DNA of 46,931 nucleotides, taken from the NCBI GenBank assembly GCA_934645175.1, contig CAKUDE010000015.1, positions 1 to 46,931 on the forward strand, read 5' to 3'. This DNA comes from an uncultured Oscillospiraceae bacterium. Its GTDB lineage: Bacteria > Bacillota > Clostridia > Oscillospirales > Oscillospiraceae. The notes under the pieces were generated by a model. That model was given only the letters and a program-made list of their open reading frames with translations. It ran no database searches and was not told the origin of the DNA. The translations under genes were made by a program, and so were the position numbers. Positions 1 to 6,440 of the stretch are shown one piece after another. Numbering within the stretch: the stretch's first letter is position 1; the number at the start of each line of letters is the position of its first letter.

Positions 1-917
1 TCCATCGTCAACACCTTTTGATTTTTCGCAGTCGTGTTCTGGACAATGGTTTCGGCAATCTTGTGCTGTGCGCCCTCGATGGTCAGTACACAGGGCAATT
101 TCAACTCGTCCACTTTACCCGCAAGGAACGAAATGGTTTCAAAGCTGGCTTCGGTTTCGGCAGAGCAACCCACAAAAGCGGCATAGTAGCTCAGACCATA
201 ATCGTCCACCATATAACGGAACGGAAAACGGTCGCCAAACAGAACGGTCTTATAGGTCGCAGCGTCCACGGCAGCCTGATAGTCTGCGTCAAGAGCAGAC
301 AGTTTCTTTACATAAGCATCGGAATTTGCGGAATAGGTGTCCTTGTTGTCGGGGTCAAGCTCCTGCAAGGCGTTGGAAATTGCGCCGACCAGCGTTTCAG
401 CGTTCTTCAAAGACAGCCAAACATGCTCGTCATACTCCGCTTCTTCCTCGTGGTCGTGTTCTTCTGCATCGTCATGTTCATCACCATCTTCGTGGTCGTG
501 GTCGTGTTCCTCCTCCTGCATACCCTCAACGGTTTCTTCCGTTTTCACGGAATCTCCTAACACTTCCAGCAAATTGATGACCTTCATATTCTTGTTGGTG
601 GCATTTTTCAGGGCATCGTCCACCCATTCGTCGGACTCGCCGCCCACATAGATAAACAGGTCGCAGTCGGAAATCTTGACAATATCATCAGCGGTGGGCT
701 GATAGCTGTGCAGGTCAACGCCGTTGTCCAGCAGCATGGTGATCTCAGCATTGTCGGCTTTGTCACCGAGAATTTCCTTGACCCAGTCATATTCGGGGAA
801 AATGGTGGTGACAATGCTCAGTTTGTCAGTTTTGTTGGTATCATTCTGCTTTCCGCAGCCGGCGAGAACGCCGACGATCATTAAAAGCGCAAGCAGCAGC
901 GCAGTTGTTTTTTTCAT
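1..917 (-). CDS. znuA: Zinc ABC transporter substrate-binding lipoprotein, 3' end cut by window edge
   Basis: Partial gene: 305 codons from the ATG at 917 to the window edge with no stop. The N-terminus is a lipoprotein signal (MKKTTALLLALLMIVG, lipobox LAGC), so the product is an extracellular lipid-anchored receptor. The body matches the ZnuA/AdcA family: a DLHSYQP segment supplies the first histidine ligand, a His/Asp/Glu-rich loop (EEHDHDHEDGDEHDD) follows at about residue 120, then DEHVWLSL with the second histidine, and a DRFPFRYM segment near residue 200. The family captures Zn2+ (some members Mn2+) and delivers it to a permease/ATPase pair, which would lie off the left edge. The SD GGAGG sits 10 bases upstream. 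It is the third gene of a Fur-regulator, membrane-protein, znuA set and is preceded by a structured spacer. Metal specificity is inferred. Confidence 0.93.
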   Translation of the reverse strand, partial: MKKTTALLLALLMIVGVLAGCGKQNDTNKTDKLSIVTTIFPEYDWVKEILGDKADNAEITMLLDNGVDLHSYQPTADDIVKISDCDLFIYVGGESDEWVDDALKNATNKNMKVINLLEVLGDSVKTEETVEGMQEEEHDHDHEDGDEHDDAEEHDHEEEAEYDEHVWLSLKNAETLVGAISNALQELDPDNKDTYSANSDAYVKKLSALDADYQAAVDAATYKTVLFGDRFPFRYMVDDYGLSYYAAFVGCSAETEASFETISFLAGKVDELKLPCVLTIEGAQHKIAETIVQNTTAKNQKVLTM

Positions 918-941
918 AGGGTTTGTTACCTCCGGATTATG

Positions 942-1043
942 ATAAGAACTTAAAAATAGGCGCAAAAATACAAGGGTAACGGCAACACCGCAAAAGCCTA
1001 TCCGCAAAAATAGATAGACTACACCCTTGTAAAAAGTTCTTAT
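942..1043 (-). promoter_or_regulatory. Structured leader between the small membrane gene and znuA (or a MITE-like insert)
   Basis: The 102-bp spacer is one nested inverted repeat. Outer arms ATAAGAACTT (942-951) and AAGTTCTTAT (1034-1043) pair over 10 bp. Inner arms TACAAGGGT (969-977) and ACCCTTGTA (1023-1031) pair over 9 bp, and a short CTATC/GATAG hairpin lies inside. An alternative TAGGC (957-961)/GCCTA (996-1000) pairing would cross the inner stem. The outer stem ends 9 bases before the znuA SD. It could be a cis-acting mRNA structure setting znuA level, or a small transposed element with terminal repeats. No known riboswitch class was recognised. Confidence 0.55.
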
Positions 1044-1343
1044 TTAATCTGTCAGCTTCACCTTGAGCGAAACCAAAGTATAGCTTGGGATAACAGCTGC
1101 ACAGGAAGAAATACTCCTGCACAGAGTATATGTAAACGCAGCAGCAAAGGCTACGGCGGATACGGCAAGTGAAAGGTTTTTTAGGGCGTTCTGGCAAACA
1201 CTGATCTGATAGCAGATCGGGCAGTTCTCGCCCACGCAGTCGTGGTTTGCTTCTGCTGCAATATAGAGGGCAGAATAGAGCATGACAAAAAAGACCGCAA
1301 CAGCGACTACCAAGGATATAATGCGCTTTTTCTTTGTCATCAT
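1044..1343 (-). CDS. Small two-helix membrane protein of the zinc operon, unknown function
   Basis: A protein of about 99 residues beginning MMTKKKR. The strong SD AGGAGG lies 5 bases before the ATG at 1343; the next ATG (1340) and an upstream GTG (1349) are alternatives. Two hydrophobic segments (about residues 8-28 and 54-78) flank a hydrophilic loop with HDCVGENCPIC, a Cys-x4-Cys-x2-Cys cluster that could hold zinc or form disulfides. A Cys pair recurs near the C-terminus. The gene lies between the Fur-family regulator (12 bases upstream) and znuA, so it is probably co-transcribed. The position suggests a part in metal handling, but no named family was recognised and no function is claimed. 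Confidence 0.75.
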   Translation of the reverse strand: MMTKKKRIISLVVAVAVFFVMLYSALYIAAEANHDCVGENCPICYQISVCQNALKNLSLAVSAVAFAAAFTYTLCRSISSCAAVIPSYTLVSLKVKLTD

Positions 1344-1355
1344 GCTCACCTCCTG

Positions 1356-1748
1356 CTATTTTCTGCAACCCTCACAGACACCGTAGAGGATTGTTTCGGT
1401 CTTTTCAATCTGAAAACCCGTGTTTCTTAAAGTGTTTTGAATCAGTTGTGTTGTGTCTGCTTCATCCAAGTGGATGCTTTTTCCGCAGACTCGGCAAGAA
1501 AGATGCAAATGCTCCCTACATTCCTTTGCCGCAATATATTGATAATAGACTTCTCTGGTATTCTCTCGGATACTGCGTTTCAGTATACCATCTTCCTCCA
1601 AAGCGGATAGATTACGATAAACAGCGCTAATACTGATGTTATCTGCCGTCAGTGCGTCAGCTATCTGCCGTGCGGTCATCTGTTCGTCTGTATGCTCTGA
1701 AAGATATTCTAAAAGCCGCTTCCGCTGCCGTGTCAGATACTTTGCCAT
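1356..1748 (-). CDS. zur: Fur-family metalloregulator, probable Zur
   Basis: 130 residues from the ATG at 1748, chosen because GGAGGTG stands 7 bases upstream; a longer in-frame start at 1793 lies inside the promoter. The N-terminal half is a winged helix (TARQIADALTADNISISAVYRNL), and the dimer/metal half has HLHLSCRVCGKSIHLDE and a C-terminal CEGC. The two CxxC pairs are the structural zinc site of Fur proteins, and the HLH segment is the usual regulatory site. It heads the zinc uptake operon, which argues for Zur over Fur or PerR: with zinc bound it would repress its own promoter. The family is certain; the metal is inferred from context. Confidence 0.88.
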   Translation of the reverse strand: MAKYLTRQRKRLLEYLSEHTDEQMTARQIADALTADNISISAVYRNLSALEEDGILKRSIRENTREVYYQYIAAKECREHLHLSCRVCGKSIHLDEADTTQLIQNTLRNTGFQIEKTETILYGVCEGCRK

Positions 1749-1775
1749 CAGCTGCACCTCCAATTTGCAACCTAC

Positions 1776-1834
1776 TCGCAAATTATTATACATCAGCGTT
1801 GCGCATTTGTCAATATGCGAATTTGTCGCAAATT
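1776..1834 (-). promoter_or_regulatory. Promoter and candidate Zur boxes of the zinc operon
   Basis: Sigma-A promoter on the minus strand: TTGACA (1813-1808), 17-bp spacer, TATAAT (1790-1785). Around it is a repeated half-site AATTTGCGA. One copy (1784-1776) directly follows the -10. A perfect palindrome AATTTGtcgCAAATT (1820-1834) lies just upstream of the -35. A further pair CGCAT (1802-1806)/ATGCG (1815-1819) overlaps the -35. The layout fits autorepression by the Fur-family product; operator identity is inferred. Confidence 0.7.
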
Positions 1835-2274
1835 AAAACTGCTGTTATAAGGATTGAACTGAAAACATTTGCACAGTCAGATAAGAACAACTGCTAAGAA
1901 AACAATTTGATCTGTATACCGGATATCGGAAATATAGTATTACACACTGCAACAGGCAGAGGATATCACAATCCTTTGCCTGTTTTCTTTTTGCGAATAG
2001 CCCTCGGAATTTTGAACATTTTGTAAATTTCCTGTTTTTCAGGGAATAGAACACCCGATTTTTCGGCTGAAAAAGTGAGGGGATAAATTTTCAGCGCATA
2101 GCCGGGTGTAGTCTTTCCTTTGGACGAGTGAGAAAAGATTTTGGTTGTAGCCCATAGGATTTTTTCCTTTGGATAAGTGTAGGGGTAAAAATTTTGGTTG
2201 TACCCTATCCACTTTTTTGCCATGAAAAGTAGAGGGCGAAATTACATAACCATTCGAAAGGAGTTGGTGCAGAT
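1794..2274. other. Gene-free stretch: zinc-operon control region and iteron-like repeats
   Basis: These 481 bases hold the -35 and palindrome of the zinc promoter at the left, AT-rich DNA without a convincing gene in the middle, and two tandem 49-53-bp repeats before the HTH gene. A minus-strand reading frame at 1966-2223 covers the repeats but lacks an SD, and its odd composition follows the repeats. Confidence 0.6.
2117..2205 (+). repeat. Two iteron-like direct repeats upstream of the replication-type HTH gene
   Basis: Each unit begins CCTTTGGA (2117 and 2166), continues with an AGTG element, and ends ATTTTGGTTGTA followed by CCC (2138 and 2191). A weaker third unit with GTGAGGGGATAAATTTT precedes them near 2075. 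The spacing of about five helical turns and the position directly upstream of a Rep-like HTH gene resemble initiator-binding iterons. Binding is inferred. Confidence 0.5.
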
Positions 2275-2594
2275 ATGATTGCAGCCATGCAAAAAGAAAA
2301 TTTCAAGGAGGAAAAAGTGACAGAAAAATTTTCAATCATCTCAAACCGCATAAGCGACTACCGATTAAAGCCGAGAGATCTCGCCGTCTACTGCTGCCTC
2401 GTAAAGCACAGTGATAAAAATGGCGCCTGCTTTCCGTCACGGCGGCTGATCGCCGCGGAATGCTGTATTGACAAAAAGACAGTGGACGCAGCGATTATAA
2501 GTCTTGAAAAAGCAGGGCTTGTGAAAAAAAAAAGCGCCGCAGACAGGACGGATCAAACACAAGCAACGCCTACACGGTCAAGTTATTTCAGTAG
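2275..2594 (+). pseudogene. Replication-initiator-type helix-turn-helix protein, frameshifted in an A10 run
   Basis: The reading from ATG 2275 (SD AAAGGAG, 9 bases away) gives a winged-helix domain typical of plasmid/ICE initiators: KFSIISNRISDYRLKP, CFPSRRLIAAECCIDKKTV and ISLEKAGLVKK. At the run of ten A (2524-2533) the expected continuation (RRRQDGSNTSNAYTVKLFQ) is in another frame and ends at TAG 2592-2594. One extra A would restore a 106-residue protein; as written, the frame continues with unrelated residues to 2622. It may be a decayed gene, a sequencing error, or transcriptional slippage on A10. It belongs to the mobile element and probably acts in its replication or regulation. Confidence 0.65.
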
Positions 2595-3186
2595 TGTAAT
2601 TTTTTCGTACAGGGTGGTGTAAGAAACGGTATCGCAGAACTATACCCATAGAACTAAACCCACTGAGTATATATTACAGCAGAAAAAGAAATAAAGAGTA
2701 AATCTTTTCTCTACCGAAACAACCGCAGGAAACGCCCTGTACGCCGACCAAACGAAAAATCGAGTAAACACCCGACAGGACCGCACAAAGGCGAAATACG
2801 GCGCTGTAAACAGCGTGTGCGCCCCCTTTTTCTTTTCTGCCGTGGAACTGAAAGTTCTGCATAAATCAGCTGTTGTTTTTGAGGAATTACGCCTTATTCC
2901 GTCAAAAGCCGCAGCGGTACGAAAATAAGCAGGAGAAAGCCGAGGGGTTGCGCTGCTTCCCCTCGGCGGCTCACGGCGGACGGCAACGCCGACCGCTGGG
3001 GGGGCTTTGTGCGATATTTTGAAGCTGCTTATAAAACTATGGTTTAGGGGTTGCTCCAATTTTATCCTCGCTGATTTAGGGGTTGCACTTTTTACAGAGA
3101 AAAATAGTGGCATAAAAAGAAACCTTGCGGTCCTGTTATGGGCGGAATGTAAAAATACCGAACAGCCTTACGGCGGAAAGGAATCT
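2595..3186. other. Non-coding region of the mobile element with oriT-like repeats
   Basis: No frame here looks like a conserved gene. It contains a hairpin GCCGAGGGG (2939-2947)/CCCCTCGGC (2959-2967), then a GC-rich stretch rich in inverted CGGCG motifs, then two exact copies of TTTAGGGGTTGC (3043-3054 and 3075-3086); GAGGGGTTGC at 2942 is a third, partial copy. Hairpins plus short direct repeats beside transfer and recombinase genes are typical of origins of transfer, but no relaxase is present in the window. Remnants of deleted mobilisation genes are possible. Confidence 0.4.
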
Positions 3187-3483
3187 ATGGAAAATACAGA
3201 TAAAAACGATTTCAAAAACATGGTGGAAAAACTCAAACTTCTGCCGGAAAGTAACATAAAAATACAATCGGGCGATGAGTTTGATTCTAAAACCTTCAGG
3301 TGTCTGCAGCGAAGGACATTTCACAGTGTTTCTGAAAATAAAATGGTGCAGAGCAAAAAATATCGGATTGGTCGCATGAACTATATTGTCAATTCCTGCT
3401 TTGAAATTGAGCCGCAAAATACGGTCGACAACGGTATCCGATACCTTCTCGGAATGGAAATGCAGGACGGTAAGGTTTCTTAA
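3187..3483 (+). CDS. tnpW: TnpW-like transposon-encoded small protein
   Basis: 98 residues from ATG 3187, chosen for the SD AAAGGA 6 bases upstream; the open frame reaches back to 3007 without a better start. The C-terminal half (YRIGRMNYIVNS, then ENT-type VDNGIRYLL) resembles the TnpW family found beside TnpX/TndX recombinases in Tn4451-like elements. The N-terminal half is unrecognised and acidic/lysine-rich. The recombinase starts 97 bases downstream on the same strand, in line with the family's usual order. TnpW has no established biochemical role, and none is claimed. Confidence 0.6.
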   Translation: MENTDKNDFKNMVEKLKLLPESNIKIQSGDEFDSKTFRCLQRRTFHSVSENKMVQSKKYRIGRMNYIVNSCFEIEPQNTVDNGIRYLLGMEMQDGKVS

Positions 3484-3580
3484 AAAATCGTCTGGACTTT
3501 TCAACCGATTGAGAGTATATTGAGGTTGCGGAAATTTTCCACAGCTCTCAATCGGTTTGGCTGAAAACAAGGAGGTAAAC

Positions 3581-5193
3581 ATGATACAGTCAAGCCAAAA
3601 AATAACCGCTCTGTACTGCCGACTGTCCCAAGAAGATATGCGGCAGGGCGACAGCGACAGCATTGTCAACCAAAAAATGATCCTTGAAAAATACGCAAAA
3701 GAAAACGGCTTTGAAAACACACAGGTGTTTGCGGATGATGGTTACAGCGGAGTGAATTTTGAAAGACCCGCCTTTCGCCGTATGCTCGATCTGATTGAGG
3801 ACGGAAAAATCGGAGTCATCATAACAAAGGATCTGTCCAGACTCGGAAGAAATTATATTGAAGTGGGTTCATATACCGAAATATACTTTCCGAAAAACAA
3901 TGTGAGGTATATCGCCGTCAATGATAATTTCGATTCAATGTATACGGACGGAAATGAGCTTGCCCCGTTCAAAAATTTGTTCAACGAATGGTTTGCGAGG
4001 GATACAAGCAAAAAGATTCGTGCCGTAAAACGGGCAAAGGCGGAAAAAGGCGAACGCATCGGTTCAAGACCGCCTTACGGCTATGTTAAAGACCCGAATA
4101 ATAAAAATCATATTATTGTAGATGAGGAAACGGCACCGGTGGTTCAAAAAATCTTTTCCATGTGCGTCGCAGGACTCGGTCCGACGATGATCGCAAACAG
4201 ACTGAAAGAAATGCAGATACTGACGCCCGTGATGTATGAATACCGCAAATCCGGAACAGCGGTTACGGCGCTTGATACCGACAGACCGTGTGACTGGAAC
4301 GCAAAGACGGTTGCGGATATCCTTTCGAGAGAGGATTATATCGGCAACACGGTAAACTGTCGGTTTACCGTGCCGTCATACAAAGACAAGCGTAAGATGA
4401 AGCGTGATCCGTCCGAGCATATCCGTTTTGAACATACGCACGAACCGATAATTGATATGCAAACTTGGGAAACCGTGCAAAAGCTGCGTCAGGGTAAACG
4501 GCGACCGACAAGCATAGGCGAAACAAGCAAGTATTCCGGTCTGCTGTTCTGTGCCGATTGCGGCTCGAAATTGTATTTTAATCACAAGCGTGCGGATGAT
4601 CCGAAAAGCTATTCCTTCAACTGCTCGCATTACCGCAATAATGCAAAAGAAAAATGCACGCCGCACAGGATTCGTGAGGTGGTACTGGATGAGATTCTCT
4701 TGGAGGAACTGTGCCGTATTACTTACACGGCAAGAACAAAAGAACGGCAGTTTGCGGAATTCATCAACAAAAAAGCTCCACGGAAAATCGACGGGAGCTT
4801 AACGCCAAGCAGCGTGAATATGAAAGATTGTCGAAAAGAACGGCGGAGCTTAATGCATTGTTCAAGCGGCTGTATGAGGACAATGTCCTCGGAAGGGTAA
4901 ACAACGAGCAGTTCCGTATGCTGTCCTGCGGCTATACGGATGAGCAAAAGAGCATAGACGCCAAGTTACCGGAGTTGGAAAAGCAGATACAAAATTTGCA
5001 GCAGGCGGCAAGCGATGTGGATAAGTTCATAGGTCTCGCTAAAAAGTATACGCGTATAACCGAGCTTACACCCGAAATCCTGCACACCTTCGTTTCAAAA
5101 ATAGTCATTCACGAGAGGCGTGAGCGGTTCAAGCAAAACGCCGAACAGCAAATTGATATTTATTTCCATTATATCGGCAATACAGCCGGATAA
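3581..5193 (+). pseudogene. Large serine recombinase (TnpX/TndX type), split by a one-base frameshift
   Basis: Start at ATG 3581, directly after GGAGGTAAAC. The N-terminal resolvase domain has ALYCRLSQED with the nucleophile Ser16, then DDGYSGVNFERPAF and ITKDLSRLGRNYIEVG. The recombinase domain (about 165-300) follows, then a zinc ribbon (LLFCADCGSKL ... CSHYRNNAKEKC). The frame is lost at the A6 run 4769-4774. The next frame continues the expected coiled coil (ENRRELNAKQREYERL) and C-terminal DNA-binding tail to 5193. One additional A gives 537 residues, the normal size. Such enzymes excise and integrate mobilisable transposons at GA dinucleotides. As written it would make a truncated 439-residue protein lacking the coiled coil, so it is probably inactive unless the missing A is an assembly error. 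Confidence 0.88.
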
Positions 5194-5198
5194 TAACG

Positions 5199-5244
5199 AA
5201 AAAAGCCAACGGACAGGCAACACATAAGCATCACCTGTCCGTTG
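5199..5244 (-). terminator. Intrinsic terminator reading leftward from the disrupted cotJ operon
   Basis: Perfect 11-bp arms CAACGGACAGG (5207-5217) and CCTGTCCGTTG (5234-5244), followed on the minus strand by GGC and six T. It lies within the mobile element near its right end, so it would stop cotJ transcripts entering the element. On the plus strand it sits 13 bases after the recombinase stop and may serve that gene weakly. Confidence 0.8.
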
Positions 5245-5281
5245 ACTCCCGATTAACAAAGGTGTCTTTATGGGAACCTTG

Positions 5282-5746
5282 TTAAATCAAGGGTTTTCGG
5301 CACTTCGCTTTCACAGGTTGTTCTTTGGTGGTCGTACCATCTGCTGCCATATCCTCCGTCAGGTCAGCGATCGGATCGCCGAGAACCTGCATTGTCGCCG
5401 CGGACCACGGCGTACCACCGGCCGACTGCGGATAGACACCGGCGGTGTGGTCAACAAAATACTGCGCGAAGCCGTCCGTACGCTGCTGCTCCGGCGTGAG
5501 CTTGCGCGTAAGCTGATGCACAATTGCGCCCACCATCTCGAGGTGACCAAGCTCTTCTACCGCAATGTCGGTCAGGAGCCCCTTCAGTTCGGCATAGGGC
5601 ATGGCATAGCGCTGCGACAGGTAGCGCAGCGAGGCGCCGAGTTCACCGTTCGGGCCGCCGTATTGGCTGATGATGATACTGGCAAGCTTCGGGTTCGGAT
5701 TCTGAATGCGCACCGGGTATTGCAGTTTTTTTTCATAAACAAACAT
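5282..5746 (-). pseudogene. cotJC: Spore coat protein CotJC (manganese-catalase-like), C-terminus replaced
   Basis: The protein starts MFVYEKKLQYPVRIQNPNP and follows CotJC closely (IISQYGGPNGELGASL, DIAVEELGHLEMVG with the EExxH metal-binding segment, YFVDHTAGVYP, DPIADLTEDMAA). After MAAD at about residue 130 the family sequence (EQKAR...) is lost and unrelated residues run to a stop at 5284, giving 154 residues where the family has about 190. The change point follows a GA dinucleotide at 5341-5340 on the minus strand. The gene therefore looks interrupted by the neighbouring recombinase element, with its 3' part beyond the left edge. CotJC is a mother-cell spore coat protein; loss of the last helices probably impairs its fold. 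Confidence 0.85.
5340..5341. other. Inferred right attachment junction of the mobile element
   Basis: On the minus strand the cotJC reading ends with GCAGCA, then GA, then non-family sequence (TGGTACGACC...). TnpX and TndX are known to target GA dinucleotides and leave one at each junction. The exact base is inferred from where protein similarity ends. Confidence 0.5.
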
Positions 5747-5749
5747 TGC

Positions 5750-6253
5750 TCAGCCCTCCTTATTGTCCATGCCGGTGCAGAATTCCCACGGCCACGGATC
5801 GTTGAGCCATGCATAGCGTTCGCCGCCTGCGGCTGCCAGCTGTGTCAGCGGGCCGCACATCTGCTCATAACGCTCGCGGCCCGTACGGTAGAGCTCCGCA
5901 TAGGAGCGGAACATGGAAAATGCCTCCGTATCGTCCGGATGTGTGTCCAGGTATTCCCCCAGCTCTATAATGGCAAAACCGAGCGCCTGAAGCTCATGCA
6001 GAGGTCGGTCGGACAGCTCCTGCTCGTTGACCATACCCATGAAGGGCAGATCCAGTCCCGGAAACAACGTGCCGCGCACAACTCCTTTTTTGGCCGGGTA
6101 CATCTGCGGATCGTTCTGCTGGAAAGGAACGAAGGGCACGCTCAGCGGCGCGCAGGACGGCAGACTTCCCTGCCAGTTCGCGCAGTCAAGCGAGCAGTTT
6201 TGCCCGCGCATTGTTTCATTGGTGCGGGTGATCGGTTGCGATCTCATCTCCAT
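5750..6253 (-). CDS. cotJA-cotJB: Fused spore coat proteins CotJA-CotJB
   Basis: A single 167-residue frame carries both proteins. Residues 31-72 (LPSCAPLSVPFVPFQQ ... GTLFPGLDLPF) match CotJA. Residues 77-158 (RPLHELQALGFAIIELGEYL, DTHPDDTEAF, GPLTQLAAAGG, LNDPWPWEF) match CotJB. In Bacillus these are separate genes of about 80 and 87 codons. SD AAGGAGG precedes the ATG at 6253 and cotJC begins 3 bases after the stop. The operon is normally made in the mother cell under sigma-E and builds inner coat layers. The only oddity is the joining at residues 73-77 (MGMVN), with no stop or frameshift. Identification is by motif. Confidence 0.85.
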   Translation of the reverse strand: MEMRSQPITRTNETMRGQNCSLDCANWQGSLPSCAPLSVPFVPFQQNDPQMYPAKKGVVRGTLFPGLDLPFMGMVNEQELSDRPLHELQALGFAIIELGEYLDTHPDDTEAFSMFRSYAELYRTGRERYEQMCGPLTQLAAAGGERYAWLNDPWPWEFCTGMDNKEG

Positions 6254-6266
6254 AAAGAAGCCTCCT

Positions 6267-6285
6267 TCGGGGGAAATGCCCCCGA
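6267..6285 (-). promoter_or_regulatory. Hairpin next to the cotJ ribosome binding site
   Basis: TCGGGGG/CCCCCGA arms with a 5-base loop end 2 bases before the AAGGAGG of the CotJA-JB gene. It could influence ribosome access or mRNA stability. No clear sigma-E -10/-35 pair was seen upstream; a CATAAG motif at about 6296-6291 is a weak candidate. Confidence 0.45.
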
Positions 6286-6383
6286 TTCAGCTTATGACGA
6301 TCCTCTTCGGGGCGTTCCGCCTTTCTTCGTCTTCACAATTGATGCAGCGGAAACCTTTTTGTTACGTCCGTGCAAATCCGGTG

Positions 6384-6430
6384 CCCGTGCCGGGGAGGCC
6401 CCGATAAAAAGAATCGGCCTCCCGCACGGG
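6384..6430 (-). terminator. Strong hairpin after citXG
   Basis: CCCGTGC and GGGAGGCC arms pair with GGCCTCCC and GCACGGG around a TCTTTTT loop, about 18 bp in all with small bulges. It starts 11 bases after the citXG stop. There is no U run on the minus strand, so termination is less certain than RNA folding; it separates citXG from the cotJ operon. Confidence 0.6.
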
Positions 6431-6440
6431 AAGCCAATTC

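Noticed and set aside
1966..2223. Minus-strand frame of 85 codons upstream of the HTH gene
   Set aside because: It covers the iteron-like repeats, has no SD, and its repeated YNQNFYPY/ATTKIF pattern is simply the translated repeat.
2640..3113. Minus-strand frame of 157 codons
   Set aside because: Low-complexity composition, no SD and no family; the region looks non-coding.
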